NCBI RefSeq assembly: GCF_009764265.1
Contig: NZ_RWIR01000055.1
Location: 124,001-188,000, forward strand
From: Pseudomonas sp. PB101
GTDB taxonomy: Bacteria; Pseudomonadota; Gammaproteobacteria; Pseudomonadales; Pseudomonadaceae
Length of the DNA stretch: 64,000 nucleotides
Direction of reading: 5' to 3'
In this document: positions 1-8,772 of the stretch, in pieces
Numbering within the stretch: position 1 is the stretch's first letter
Layout: every line of letters begins with the position of its first letter
Translations under genes and position numbers: made by a program
Notes under the pieces: model-generated
What the model saw: the letters and a program-made list of their open reading frames with translations, nothing else
Database searches by the model: none
What the model was told of the DNA's origin: nothing

Positions 1-1
1 C

Positions 2-286
2 TGGGGTGTCGGCAGCGGCCCTTACGTGATGCTGCCACTGCTGGGCCCAAGCACCTTGCGCGATGCGCCGTCCAAGTACGTCGACAGCTACACGGCCCCC
101 TATCGCTACGTAGACGACGTGCCCGTGCGTAACTCGTTCTACGCCCTGGACATCATCGATACCCGTGCCAGCCTGCTGTCGAGCGAGAAGCTGATCAGCG
201 GCGACCGGTACACCTTCATCCGCAATGCGTACTTGCAGAACCGCGAGTTCAAGGTGAAAGACGGCCAGGTTGAAGACGATTTCTGA
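2..286 (+). CDS. mlaA: MlaA (VacJ) lipoprotein, C-terminal part only
   Basis: The frame is open from the left edge and ends at TGA 284-286, giving the last 94 residues of a longer protein. It contains WGVGSGPYVMLPLLGPST and RDAPSKYVDSYTAPY, followed by a run to a polar C-terminus, which matches the end of the MlaA/VacJ outer-membrane lipoprotein family. MlaA removes surface-exposed phospholipids from the outer leaflet together with porins and the MlaBCDEF system. The lipobox and the N-terminal two thirds lie outside the window. The neighbouring response regulator, STAS and transaldolase genes are the usual Pseudomonas context, which supports the assignment. A strong terminator follows directly. 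Confidence 0.85.
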   Translation, partial: WGVGSGPYVMLPLLGPSTLRDAPSKYVDSYTAPYRYVDDVPVRNSFYALDIIDTRASLLSSEKLISGDRYTFIRNAYLQNREFKVKDGQVEDDF

Positions 287-303
287 TTCCGACCGGTAAA
301 CTG

Positions 304-334
304 AAAAAGGCGGCCCTCAAGGCCGCCTTTTTTT
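304..334 (+). terminator. Rho-independent terminator after mlaA
   Basis: A perfect 10-bp stem (306-315 with 321-330, core AAAGGCGGCC) has a 5-base loop and is followed by a T run. It lies 18 bases after the mlaA stop codon. Confidence 0.9.
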
Positions 335-678
335 GCCTGCGCAGACCCGCATGCCCGATGAAAATCACGCTTTTCGCTGTAGTCCCGAGCGGTTTGACTC
401 ATGGGTTGGATCCTTCCATTGGGTTTCGGTTTTGACCGTTCTTATAACTCTCGGTGATTTGACAAGCAAAGTCGTCAAGCGACCATCGGCGTGAGCTTGA
501 AACGCCCCGCGGATGGGAGTACCGTCTGCGCCTTAGAAGGGCACCTCTGGTGAACACGTGTGTAGGGCAAATGCCCGAAAGCGGTGCGACAGAGAGGCTA
601 GAAAGCGAATCCAGTAGTGAGTGCCGGGTCTAAATCCCCGCCTGCTACGCCAACCTAATTCTGGCGCCGTTTGCCCAC
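335..678. other. Intergenic region upstream of the response regulator
   Basis: This 344-base stretch holds no convincing gene. It contains a TTGACA hexamer at about 460-465 that could be a -35 element, but no well placed -10 box. The downstream half (500-650) has several short complementary segments and may be a long 5' leader of the rssB-like gene. I could not match it to a known RNA family. Confidence 0.4.
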
Positions 679-1860
679 ATGCCAAAAACCAGTGCCACGC
701 TGCTGATAATCGATGATGACGAAGTAGTGCGCGCGAGCCTCGCCGCCTATTTGGAAGACAGTGGTTTCAGCGTCTTGCAGGCCAGCAATGGCCAGCAGGG
801 TCTTCAGGTATTCGAGCAAGACAAGCCCGACTTGGTCATCTGCGATCTGCGCATGCCGCAGATGGGCGGACTCGAACTCATCCGCCAGGTCACCGAGCTG
901 TCGCCGCAAACGCCGGTGATCGTGGTGTCGGGTGCGGGCGTGATGAACGACGCGGTCGAAGCCCTGCGCCTGGGCGCGGCGGACTACCTGATCAAGCCTC
1001 TCGAAGATCTGGCCGTGCTCGAGCACTCTGTGCGCCGGGCCCTGGATCGTGCGCGCCTGCTGCTGGAGAACCAGCGCTACCGCGAGAAGCTGGAGAAGGC
1101 CAACCGCGAGCTCGAAGCCAGCCTGAACCTGCTCCAGGAAGACCAGAACGCCGGTCGCCAGGTGCAGATGAACATGCTGCCGGTCAGCCCGTGGACCATC
1201 GACGAGTTCAAGTTCGCTCACCAGATCATCCCGTCGCTGTACCTGTCGGGTGATTTCGTCGACTACTTTCGCGTCGACGAGCGCCGGGTAGCCTTCTACC
1301 TGGCGGACGTTTCCGGACATGGCGCCTCTTCAGCCTTCGTCACCGTGCTGTTGAAGTTCATGACCACGCGCCTGCTGTTCGAGTCCAAGCGCAGCGGCAC
1401 CTTACCGGAATTCAAGCCTTCAGAGGTTCTTGGTCATATCAACCGGGGCCTGATCAGTTGTAAGCTGGGTAAACACGTCACAATGGTCGGTGGAGTCATC
1501 GACGAGGAGACAGGTTTGTTGACCTATAGCATCGGCGGTCATCTGCCGTTGCCAGTGTTGTACACGCCAGACAGTGTCAGTTATCTGGAAGGGCGTGGTC
1601 TGCCGGTGGGGCTTTTCAACGAAGCCACCTACGAAGACCACGTGCTGGAATTGCCACCGACGTTCAGCCTGACGCTGATGTCTGATGGCATTCTGGATCT
1701 TTTGCCAGAACCCACACTCAAAGAAAAAGAAGCGGCGTTGCCCCAACGGGTCAAGGCTGCGGGCGGCACCCTGGATGGGCTGCGGCAGGTTTTTGGATTG
1801 GCCACGCTAGGGGAGATGCCGGATGATATCGCCCTGTTGGTGTTGAGCAGGAATCTTTGA
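679..1860 (+). CDS. rssB: RssB-like response regulator with PP2C/SpoIIE phosphatase output
   Basis: 393 aa. Residues 5-120 form a receiver domain: acidic cluster IIDDDE near 10-14, phosphoacceptor Asp56 in VICDLRMP, and Lys106 in ADYLIKPLE. A short coiled segment (about 125-160) leads to a PP2C-type serine phosphatase domain (about 165-393) with metal-binding Asp192 (GDFVDYF), Asp210 (ADVSGHG) and the terminal DDIALL motif. In Pseudomonas this gene is the RssB homologue linked to RpoS turnover. The paired STAS gene overlaps its stop codon, so a partner-switch (phosphatase acting on an anti-sigma antagonist) is the likely mechanism; that part is inference. Confidence 0.85.
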   Translation: MPKTSATLLIIDDDEVVRASLAAYLEDSGFSVLQASNGQQGLQVFEQDKPDLVICDLRMPQMGGLELIRQVTELSPQTPVIVVSGAGVMNDAVEALRLGAADYLIKPLEDLAVLEHSVRRALDRARLLLENQRYREKLEKANRELEASLNLLQEDQNAGRQVQMNMLPVSPWTIDEFKFAHQIIPSLYLSGDFVDYFRVDERRVAFYLADVSGHGASSAFVTVLLKFMTTRLLFESKRSGTLPEFKPSEVLGHINRGLISCKLGKHVTMVGGVIDEETGLLTYSIGGHLPLPVLYTPDSVSYLEGRGLPVGLFNEATYEDHVLELPPTFSLTLMSDGILDLLPEPTLKEKEAALPQRVKAAGGTLDGLRQVFGLATLGEMPDDIALLVLSRNL

Positions 1861-2342
1861 TGAGTACCGGTAGAATCCAGTTCGCCGAGCAGGACGGCAC
1901 CTTCGTCCTCAAGTTCGTCGGTGAAGTTCGCCTGACCCTGTGTTCGGCGTTGGATGCGACTATTGAGCGGATCTTCAGCGCGTTGAATTTCAACTCGATC
2001 GTGATCGATCTGACCGAAACCCGCAGCATCGACAGCACCACGCTTGGCCTGCTGGCCAAACTGTCGATCCTGTCGCGGCAGAAAGTCGGCCTGCTGCCGA
2101 CGGTCGTCACCACCCACGAAGACATCACGCGGCTGCTGCAGTCCATGGGCTTCGAGCAGGTCTTCAACATCGTCGACAAACCGGTGCCATGCCCGGAATG
2201 CCTGGACGACCTGCCAGACCAGGATCAGTCGGAAGAAGTGGTGCGGATAAAAGTGCTCGAAGCGCACAAGATCCTCATGGGCCTGAACGACACCAATCGT
2301 GAAGCCTTCCATGACCTGGTGAATGCGCTCGAACGGCATTGA
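1860..2342 (+). CDS. STAS-domain anti-sigma factor antagonist
   Basis: 160 aa, starting at the ATG at 1860 that overlaps the TGA of the preceding gene (TGATG), so translation is probably coupled. The N-terminal 105 residues form a STAS domain with the signature TRSIDSTTLGLLAKL. The Ser in DSTTLG (Ser59) is the expected phosphorylation site. A cysteine pair (CPEC) follows the domain and the C-terminal 40 residues are helical. The pairing with a receiver-PP2C protein makes it the likely substrate of that phosphatase. It is called RssC or HsbA-like in relatives; I leave the symbol blank because the orthologue name is not certain. Confidence 0.8.
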   Translation: MSTGRIQFAEQDGTFVLKFVGEVRLTLCSALDATIERIFSALNFNSIVIDLTETRSIDSTTLGLLAKLSILSRQKVGLLPTVVTTHEDITRLLQSMGFEQVFNIVDKPVPCPECLDDLPDQDQSEEVVRIKVLEAHKILMGLNDTNREAFHDLVNALERH

Positions 2343-2371
2343 TCCTTGAAATGGTGTGGGCCGGGCTGGCC

Positions 2372-2467
2372 CCATCGCGAGCAAGCTCGCTCCCACAGGT
2401 CCCTTGTTTAGCACACGACTTCAGCCATCCCACAAGTCCCTTGTGGGAGCGAGCTTGCTCGCGATGG
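2372..2467. repeat. Inverted pair of Pseudomonas REP elements
   Basis: Two near-identical elements with core CATCGCGAGCAAGCTCGC lie in opposite orientation at 2372-2399 and 2439-2467. Each is itself palindromic around GCGAGC..GCTCGC. This is the typical extragenic REP arrangement of fluorescent pseudomonads, here between convergent genes. Confidence 0.85.
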
Positions 2468-2493
2468 CGTCCTGACAGTCACCAAACACATAC

Positions 2494-2530
2494 AAAAAAG
2501 GGCGAACCCACCAGGGTTCGCCCTTTTTGC
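2494..2530. terminator. Bidirectional terminator between the STAS gene and tal
   Basis: A 13-bp perfect stem (2497-2509 with 2514-2526, core AGGGCGAACCC) has a 4-base loop, an A run on its left and a T run on its right. It can therefore stop transcription from both convergent genes. Confidence 0.9.
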
Positions 2531-2546
2531 ATTACACCCACTCAGA

Positions 2547-3473
2547 TCACAGCTTGGCCTGCAACAACGCCTCAAGCTTCTCCTGATCCCGCGCGAACTG
2601 ACGAATGCCTTCAGCCAGTTTCTCGGTCGCCATCGCATCTTCGTTGGACAACCAGCGGAACTGCGACTCGTTGAGGCTCAGGCGCGCTTCACCGGCATGG
2701 CCCGGCGCCAGTTTGCGCTCCAGCTTGCCGGTATCCGCTGCCAGCTTGTCGATCAGGTCCGGGCTGATGGTCAGGCGGTCGCAGCCGGCCAGTTGCTCGA
2801 TCTGGCCGAGATTGCGGAAGCTCGCCCCCATGACCACGGTCTTGTAGTCATTGGCCTTGTAGTAGTTGTAGATGCGCGTCACCGACTGCACGCCCGGATC
2901 ATCCGCGCCGGTGTAGTCGTTGCCGTTGGCTTTCTTGTACCAGTCGTAGATACGGCCCACGAACGGCGAAATCAGGAACACCCCGGCTTCGGCACAGGCG
3001 GCGGCCTGGGCGAAGGAGAACAGCAGGGTCAGGTTGGTCTGGATGCCTTCCTTTTCCAGGATCTCGGCAGCACGGATGCCTTCCCAGGTGGACGCGATCT
3101 TGATCAGCACGCGCTCGCGGCCAATACCGGCCTTGTCGTACAGCTCGATCAGGCGATGCGCACGCTTCAACATCGCGTCGGTGTCGAACGACAGGCGCGC
3201 ATCCACTTCGGTGGAAATACGGCCCGGGATCACTTTGAGGATTTCCTGGCCCACGGCCACGCCGAAACGGTCGCTGGCCAGGCCCACATCGCCCTTGCAG
3301 TCATTGACGCTGGCGTTCAGCAGCTCGGCATACGCAGGAATGGCCGCGGCCTTGAGCAGCAGGGAAGGGTTGGTGGTAGCGTCCACCGGCTTAACGCGAG
3401 CGATAGCTTCGAAGTCGCCGGTGTCGGCAACCACGGTAGTCATTTGTTTGAGTTGTTCCAGCTTGGAAGTCAT
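2547..3473 (-). CDS. tal: Transaldolase
   Basis: 308 aa, cytosolic enzyme of the non-oxidative pentose phosphate pathway that moves a dihydroxyacetone unit from sedoheptulose-7-phosphate to glyceraldehyde-3-phosphate. The family hallmarks VDATTNPSLLLKAA (residues about 32-45), VLIKIASTWEGI carrying the Schiff-base lysine, and TNLTLLFSFAQA are all present. The start at 3473 gives the usual N-terminus MTSKLEQLKQMT and the usual family length; the open frame continues further upstream without homology. Transcription ends at the shared terminator. Confidence 0.95.
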   Translation of the reverse strand: MTSKLEQLKQMTTVVADTGDFEAIARVKPVDATTNPSLLLKAAAIPAYAELLNASVNDCKGDVGLASDRFGVAVGQEILKVIPGRISTEVDARLSFDTDAMLKRAHRLIELYDKAGIGRERVLIKIASTWEGIRAAEILEKEGIQTNLTLLFSFAQAAACAEAGVFLISPFVGRIYDWYKKANGNDYTGADDPGVQSVTRIYNYYKANDYKTVVMGASFRNLGQIEQLAGCDRLTISPDLIDKLAADTGKLERKLAPGHAGEARLSLNESQFRWLSNEDAMATEKLAEGIRQFARDQEKLEALLQAKL

Positions 3474-3674
3474 GGGCGTGCTCTGTCCTATGGGTCTGAT
3501 GACATTACCCGAGCGCTGACAGCCACTCAAGGGTGCGTATGTGTATCGACGGCCCCTGCGGCAACAACCTGAAAACGGCTGTTTGAAAGGCGGGGCCTGG
3601 TAATGATGAATACGATGCCGAAACGCGGCACAGGTTCCAGGCAACTGATCGTCAGCACCCCGTGGATGTACGTC

Positions 3675-4640
3675 CTACCGCGGATTCAACTGGGTAGAGG
3701 CTGCCATTTTAGCCGGTTTCGCTTGGCCGTCGGAGGTCAGGAAACCGAAGTTTCTTTCCCGGTCGTTGCTGCCCGTTTCACTGTTTTTCCACTCGTAGAT
3801 CGATGTCAGCGGGATATCGAGCTTCTTGACGTCGGCGATGAAGGTGCTGATTTTGCTGGCCTGCCCTTCGATCCCGCCGTTGGAGCTGAGGGAAGGCACA
3901 CCCCATTCACTGATGACCCCCGGTAGATGGAAGTTTTGCTGAATAAACGCCTGGGTCTTGCTGATCTGCGCGCCGGACATGCCATAGGGGTGATAAGAGA
4001 TCGCACTCAGGCATCGGGGGTATTCACTGACGATTTTCTTCAACGCCAATGCTGACGTCGTGCCGGCACTCGGTGGGCGGGCGAAGCCAAAGCCGATCAG
4101 CGGCGTCGATGGCGGTTTGTCCTGCAGCGAGTTGCACAGGGCACTCATGAACGGAACAAAGGTCGTGTCGAGATTTCGGGTTGGCCAGTACTTCGCCAGG
4201 TCCGGTTCGTTCCATATTTCAATGGCGACGAGCTGCGCGTTGTATGACTGCTCCAACCCTTTCACCGAACTGGCGAACGATTCGCCGGCAGCAACGAGTT
4301 CGCTGGTGTTGTCGGGGGCGGAGGTCAGCGCCTTGGTCGAGCGTACGGTCATCAGTACCGGCAGATCGGCGGACTTGGCCGCGGCGAAGGCATCGCTGAT
4401 CTGCTTTTGATACGCCGCGCCGCCCAGGCTGTTGGTCCATACGCCAAAGCGCACGAATCCGAAGCCCGCGGCCTTGATCTGCTCGGCGTCGGTGGGGGAG
4501 AAGGTCTGGATCTTCACCTGGACACCGATGGTTTTGTTGGCGGCAAGCAGGGGGAACAAGTCACTGGCGTCAACCTGACTGGCTGCACCCAGCATTAACA
4601 GGGTTGAAGCGGTGAGCCGTTTGAAGCGTGCTGATTTCAT
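3675..4640 (-). CDS. Secreted clan-A glycoside hydrolase (PslG-like)
   Basis: 321 aa. The start at 4640 is preceded by AGGAG at a good distance. Residues 1-25 form a signal peptide ending near VDA, so the protein is exported. A TIM-barrel hydrolase domain follows with the clan GH-A pair of acidic residues: Glu145 in EIWNEPD (acid/base) and Glu245 in VISEWGVPS (nucleophile). The arrangement resembles GH39/GH5 proteins such as PslG, which trim exopolysaccharide in the periplasm. It stands divergent from the wzb-wzc operon, which fits a role in processing this locus's polymer. The true substrate cannot be read from the sequence. Confidence 0.75.
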   Translation of the reverse strand: MKSARFKRLTASTLLMLGAASQVDASDLFPLLAANKTIGVQVKIQTFSPTDAEQIKAAGFGFVRFGVWTNSLGGAAYQKQISDAFAAAKSADLPVLMTVRSTKALTSAPDNTSELVAAGESFASSVKGLEQSYNAQLVAIEIWNEPDLAKYWPTRNLDTTFVPFMSALCNSLQDKPPSTPLIGFGFARPPSAGTTSALALKKIVSEYPRCLSAISYHPYGMSGAQISKTQAFIQQNFHLPGVISEWGVPSLSSNGGIEGQASKISTFIADVKKLDIPLTSIYEWKNSETGSNDRERNFGFLTSDGQAKPAKMAASTQLNPR

Positions 4641-4931
4641 GCCTGCACTCCTGGCGGGTAATGACATTTTCCAATGGTTGATTCGTTACTTTCATTTGGA
4701 TGCTCGCGAGGGTGCCAAGTGCGCGAATGTTATTTTTTGTCAGGTAGTTGGTTCCGGAAAATCACAGTTATTTTTGGTCCGGTAATTCTGGTTGGGTGGC
4801 TTTTGGGGGCTGTGGTACTTAATGCACTTGTATTAACAGGGCGAATCTATTTCTCAGTGCCGCAAGGTCTTTTGGGTTCAGTAAAGCCCACTCGGAATGT
4901 TGGCATATTGATATTGCGCGGGAAAGTAACC

Positions 4932-5372
4932 TTGTTCAGAAAGATCCTTGTTGTCTGCGTGGGCAATATTTGCCGAAGTCCGACAGCAGAAACTTTGCTG
5001 CGTAACGCGCTGGCCCCTTCAGCGATCACGGTGACCTCGGCGGGTCTTGCCGCGCGGGTTGGCGAGGCCATGGAACCGTCGGCCCTCCAGGTTCTGGAAG
5101 ACCACGGGCACAACGCCCAGGGGTTTAAAGCGCGGCAAATTACACCGGACATCGTCAATGAATCAGACTTGATTCTGGTCATGGAAAAAGAGCATGTAAA
5201 ACAAGTACTGAAGATTGCCTCTCATGCCAGGGGCAAAGTGTTTCTGCTCGGTAAGTGGCAGAGCGAGCGAGAAATACAGGATCCGTATCGTCAAGGAAAG
5301 GCCGCTTTTATTCATGCCCATGCATTGATTGAAGATGCTGTTAGCTCATGGGCGCAGCGCCTCGGACATTGA
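4932..5372 (+). CDS. wzb: Low-molecular-weight protein tyrosine phosphatase (Wzb-type)
   Basis: 146 aa. The P-loop CVGNICRS gives nucleophile Cys9 and Arg15, and the general acid Asp117 is in DPYRQG. I chose the TTG at 4932: it has GGAAAG five bases upstream and yields the usual family N-terminus (FRKILVVCVGN). The frame is open back to 4674, but that extension (including a hydrophobic stretch) has no family counterpart, and 4641-4931 is better read as an AT-rich promoter and leader region. Wzb removes phosphate from the C-terminal tyrosines of Wzc, encoded immediately downstream, and so controls polymer length and export. Confidence 0.85.
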   Translation: MFRKILVVCVGNICRSPTAETLLRNALAPSAITVTSAGLAARVGEAMEPSALQVLEDHGHNAQGFKARQITPDIVNESDLILVMEKEHVKQVLKIASHARGKVFLLGKWQSEREIQDPYRQGKAAFIHAHALIEDAVSSWAQRLGH

Positions 5373-5411
5373 TGAACATTCTTCAGATCAGTGAATGGTA
5401 AGAACAGACTT

Positions 5412-7634
5412 ATGCAGTTACCGTCAGTAATCGGCACCCGTGACAACGATCAAGACAGCATTGATCTTCTCGGCATATTTGGCAGTTTGATCGACCAGAA
5501 ATGGTTGATCGGCGCGCTCACCGGTGCCTTCATGGCGACCGGCGTTGCCTATGCGGTTTTGGCGACTCCCGTGTACCTGGCGAACGCGCTGGTGCAGGTT
5601 GAACCGAAGAAGAACGACATGCTCGGGTTCTCCGATCTCAACAGCATGCTCGGCGGGCAATCGCCGTCGGTGACCGAAATCGGCATCATCAAGTCCCGCG
5701 CGGTGATCGGCAAAACGGTCGACGATCTTCGCCTTGATATCGACGTCACCCCCAAAACCTTCCCGGTCATTGGCGGTTTTCTTGCCCGGCGTTATCGCGG
5801 CGAGACCGAGTTCAGTGTCGCGGCGCCGCGTTTGGGCCTGAACAGCTACGCCTGGGGCGGAGAACGCCTGGAGATCAACCGGCTCAATCTGCCGAAAGAA
5901 CTGCTGGGCAAGAAACTCACGCTGATTGCCGGCGAGCAGCATCGATTCCAGTTGTTCGATGAAAACGACAACTTGCTGGTCGAAGGCGTCGCCGGCGAAG
6001 CGTTCAAACAGGGCGATGTAGAAGGGCAGGTCGCTCAACTGTCGGCAAACCCTGGCACCCGCTTCGAAGTGGTGCGCAATCCACGGATCGTGACCATCCA
6101 GAGTTACCAGGATGCGCTGGATATTTCCGAACAAGGCAAGGAGTCGGGGATCATCCGTTTGGCCCTGGCCAGCACCGATGCGGCCGAGGCAGTGAAAATC
6201 CTCAATAAAATCGCTTCGTTGTATGTGCAGCAGAATGTGCAACGCACGTCGGCGGAAGCGGCGCAGAGTCTGGAGTTCCTGCAAGGTCAGTTGCCGCAGG
6301 TCAAGCGTGACCTGGCCAAGGCCAGCGATGCGCTCAACGGTTATCAAACCCGTGGCAAGACGGTCAACATTTCCCTCGAAACCCAATCGGTGCTGGAACA
6401 GGTTGTCAGTCTGGACACCCGTATCTCCGAACTGAAAATGCAACAGGCGGAGATGGATCGCAAGTTCACCAGGCAGCACCCGGCGTACCGTGCGCTGATG
6501 ACCCAGATCGGCGAATTGACCCAGCAGCAGAAGGCGCTGGAGGGCAAGGCCCAGGACCTGCCTGCGACGCAACAGGAGCTGCTGAACCTGACCCGCGACG
6601 TGGAAGTGGCGTCGCAGATCTACACACAACTGCTGAACAAATCCCAGGAGCTGGACATCGTCCGGGCGGGGGCTGTGGGCAACGTGCGATTGGTCGACAC
6701 CGCGGATGTCGACCTGACCAGCCCGGTCAAACCGAAAAAAGCCTTGATCGTTCTGATTGCCACCTTCCTCGGCGCCTTTTTCGGCGTTGCGCTGGTGTTG
6801 CTGCGTAAATCCCTGAGCCGGGGCCTGGAAGGTCCGGAGGCCATCGAGCAACTCGGCTTGCCGGTGTACGCGTCGATTCCCTACAGCGTCTTGCAACAGG
6901 AAGAGGACAGCAAAAAAGTTCGCGCCCGGGATGGGGCGGACAAGCCCGCGTACCTGTTGGCCCTGCGTAACCCGACGGACCTTTCCATCGAGTCGATCCG
7001 CAGTTTGCGCACCTGCCTGCACTTTGCGGGGCTGGATTCGACCAACAACCGGATCATGATTTCCGGTCCGAGCCCGCAGGTCGGCAAGACTTTCGTCTCC
7101 TCCAACCTCGCGGCGGTCATGGCGCAGAGCGGGCAGCGGGTGGTACTGATCGATGCCGACATGCGCAAAGGCCATCTGCACAAGACGCTGAACACACCGA
7201 TCACCAATGGCTTGTCGGACCTGTTGGTCAAGCGCTGCAACATCGAGCAGGCAATCAACAGAGTCGAAGTCGACAACCTGCATTTCATCAGTCGAGGGCA
7301 GGTCCCGCCCAATCCTTCCGAGCTGCTGATGCACGCCAACTTTCGTGAGCTGCTGGCGCAACTCAGCGAGCTGTATGACGTGGTGATCATCGACACGCCA
7401 CCGCTGCTGGCGGTGACGGATGCGGCGATTGTCGGTCGCGAAGCGGGGATCAGCCTGATTGTCACGCGCTTCGGGGTGAACCCGGCCAAAGAGATCGAGC
7501 TGACGATTCGTCGATTCGCCCAGAACGGCATCGAGTTGAAGGGTGCGGTGTTCAACGGCGTCGAGAAGCGTGCGGCCAGCTATTACGGTAACAGCGGCTA
7601 TTACAACTACGAATACGCGTCCGACAAATCCTGA
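5412..7634 (+). CDS. wzc: Tyrosine autokinase / chain-length regulator (Wzc-type)
   Basis: 740 aa inner-membrane protein. Order of parts: first membrane helix (about 30-50) after a cytoplasmic tip, a large periplasmic Wzz/GNVR region with coiled coil (about 280-400), second membrane helix (about 441-465), then a BY-kinase domain. The kinase shows Walker A GPSPQVGKT (about 551-559), Walker A' VVLIDADMR (about 577-585) and Walker B VVIIDTPP (about 656). The tail contains a tyrosine cluster (SYYGNSGYYNYEYA) that is autophosphorylated in this family. The ATG at 5412 gives the common MQLPSV N-terminus; an in-frame GTG at 5391 is the alternative. It works with Wza, Wzb and the polymerase. Confidence 0.9.
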   Translation: MQLPSVIGTRDNDQDSIDLLGIFGSLIDQKWLIGALTGAFMATGVAYAVLATPVYLANALVQVEPKKNDMLGFSDLNSMLGGQSPSVTEIGIIKSRAVIGKTVDDLRLDIDVTPKTFPVIGGFLARRYRGETEFSVAAPRLGLNSYAWGGERLEINRLNLPKELLGKKLTLIAGEQHRFQLFDENDNLLVEGVAGEAFKQGDVEGQVAQLSANPGTRFEVVRNPRIVTIQSYQDALDISEQGKESGIIRLALASTDAAEAVKILNKIASLYVQQNVQRTSAEAAQSLEFLQGQLPQVKRDLAKASDALNGYQTRGKTVNISLETQSVLEQVVSLDTRISELKMQQAEMDRKFTRQHPAYRALMTQIGELTQQQKALEGKAQDLPATQQELLNLTRDVEVASQIYTQLLNKSQELDIVRAGAVGNVRLVDTADVDLTSPVKPKKALIVLIATFLGAFFGVALVLLRKSLSRGLEGPEAIEQLGLPVYASIPYSVLQQEEDSKKVRARDGADKPAYLLALRNPTDLSIESIRSLRTCLHFAGLDSTNNRIMISGPSPQVGKTFVSSNLAAVMAQSGQRVVLIDADMRKGHLHKTLNTPITNGLSDLLVKRCNIEQAINRVEVDNLHFISRGQVPPNPSELLMHANFRELLAQLSELYDVVIIDTPPLLAVTDAAIVGREAGISLIVTRFGVNPAKEIELTIRRFAQNGIELKGAVFNGVEKRAASYYGNSGYYNYEYASDKS

Positions 7635-7674
7635 GTGTCAGCGGTTGTCCTTTCATGTTTGAAGTGGGTGAGTT

Positions 7675-8757
7675 GTGAAAAAAATACTGCACGTGGCAGA
7701 GACGATCAAAGGTGGCGTCGCAACGGTGATCCGCACGATCTCGGCTTCACCCGAAGGCGACGCGGCAAACTATGAGCTGGTCTATCTGGTCCCGCAGGAT
7801 CAGGAAAAGGAACTGCACGGGATTGCCGGGCAACAGATCCGCACCTTCACCCGGACTGGACGCAATGTGCCGTCGTTGCTGCGCTTCGCCTGGCGACTGA
7901 CCCAGGTGATGCTCAAGGAAAAACCCGATGTCGTGCATTTGCACAGCACCTTTTCCGGGGTTATCGGACGTTGTGTGTGCGTGCTGTTGCGACCTTGGCG
8001 CAAGCCGAAGATCGTCTACTGCCCGCATGCTTTTTCGTTCCTGATGGAAAGCTCTCCGACCAAACAGAAAGCCTACGCGTGGATCGAGCGGGCACTGCAG
8101 AAGGTCACCGACGTGATCATCTGCGTCAGCCAGTACGAGCTCGACAAGGCCGCGCGATTCGGCATTGAGCGCAAGCGCATGAAGCTGATCTACAACGGCA
8201 TTCATCACAAGGATGACGCGCCCAAAGCCAACAGTCCCGAGCCGATTCATCTGCTCTTTGTCGGCCGTCTCGATTATCAGAAAGGCTTCGACGTGCTGCT
8301 CAAGGCTTTCGCCAAAGTCCAGCGCAGTGATCTGAAACTGACGGTGGTTGGCAGCGCCGTGAACGAGGATTCGGTCGAGTGCCCGCCGATGGAAGGGGTT
8401 GAATACCTGCCGTGGGTGACGCCTGGCGAAGTCCAGGTGCTGTACCGCAAGGCCGATGCGTTGATCGTCCCGAGTCGCTGGGAAGGCTTTGCGATGGTGC
8501 CGCTCGAAGGCATGGCCATGGGCTTGCCGGTGATTGCCAGCAACTGCACGTCGTTACCCGAACTGGTCACCAACGAGGTGTCCGGCTACGTCTTCCCCAG
8601 TGGGGATCACCAGGCGCTGGCCGATGTGTTGACGATAATCCAGAAGCCGCGGTTGCTCGACCTCGGCAGCGAAGGGCGCAGCATCGTCCGCGAGCGCTTC
8701 AGCGCCGCGTTGATGATCCGCCAGACCTACGACCTGTATCGCGCCCCCACTTTTTAA
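7675..8757 (+). CDS. GT4-family glycosyltransferase
   Basis: 360 aa, GTG start. It has the GT-B fold: an N-terminal acceptor half beginning KKILHVAETIKGGVATVI and a C-terminal nucleotide-sugar half with LLFVGRLDYQKGFDVLLKAF. The EX7E-type signature is EGFAMVPLEGMAMGLPVIAS, typical of retaining GT4 enzymes. No membrane helix is visible, so it probably works at the inner face of the inner membrane. It is the only sugar transferase in the locus besides the initiating enzyme at 22496, so it probably adds the second sugar to the undecaprenyl-linked first sugar. The donor sugar cannot be determined from sequence. Confidence 0.85.
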   Translation: MKKILHVAETIKGGVATVIRTISASPEGDAANYELVYLVPQDQEKELHGIAGQQIRTFTRTGRNVPSLLRFAWRLTQVMLKEKPDVVHLHSTFSGVIGRCVCVLLRPWRKPKIVYCPHAFSFLMESSPTKQKAYAWIERALQKVTDVIICVSQYELDKAARFGIERKRMKLIYNGIHHKDDAPKANSPEPIHLLFVGRLDYQKGFDVLLKAFAKVQRSDLKLTVVGSAVNEDSVECPPMEGVEYLPWVTPGEVQVLYRKADALIVPSRWEGFAMVPLEGMAMGLPVIASNCTSLPELVTNEVSGYVFPSGDHQALADVLTIIQKPRLLDLGSEGRSIVRERFSAALMIRQTYDLYRAPTF

Positions 8758-8772
8758 TTAGAACTCAAGCAT

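Noticed and set aside
610..660. tRNA-like T-arm before the RssB-like gene
   Set aside because: The stem does not pair in full, the loop is not the TTCRANY form, and there is no acceptor or anticodon arm.
2697..3572. Open frame of 291 codons opposite tal
   Set aside because: Tal has all its family motifs on the minus strand; the plus-strand frame has no homology-like features and crosses the tal promoter.
4674..4931. N-terminal extension of the phosphatase frame with a hydrophobic stretch
   Set aside because: Wzb-type enzymes are about 146 residues and cytosolic; the extension has no ribosome site and no family counterpart.
5424..7361. Very long open frame (645 codons) on the minus strand inside wzc
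   Set aside because: It is the mirror of a GC-rich coding gene on the other strand; its translation is low-complexity Arg/Gln/His-rich with no motif, whereas wzc has complete kinase motifs.
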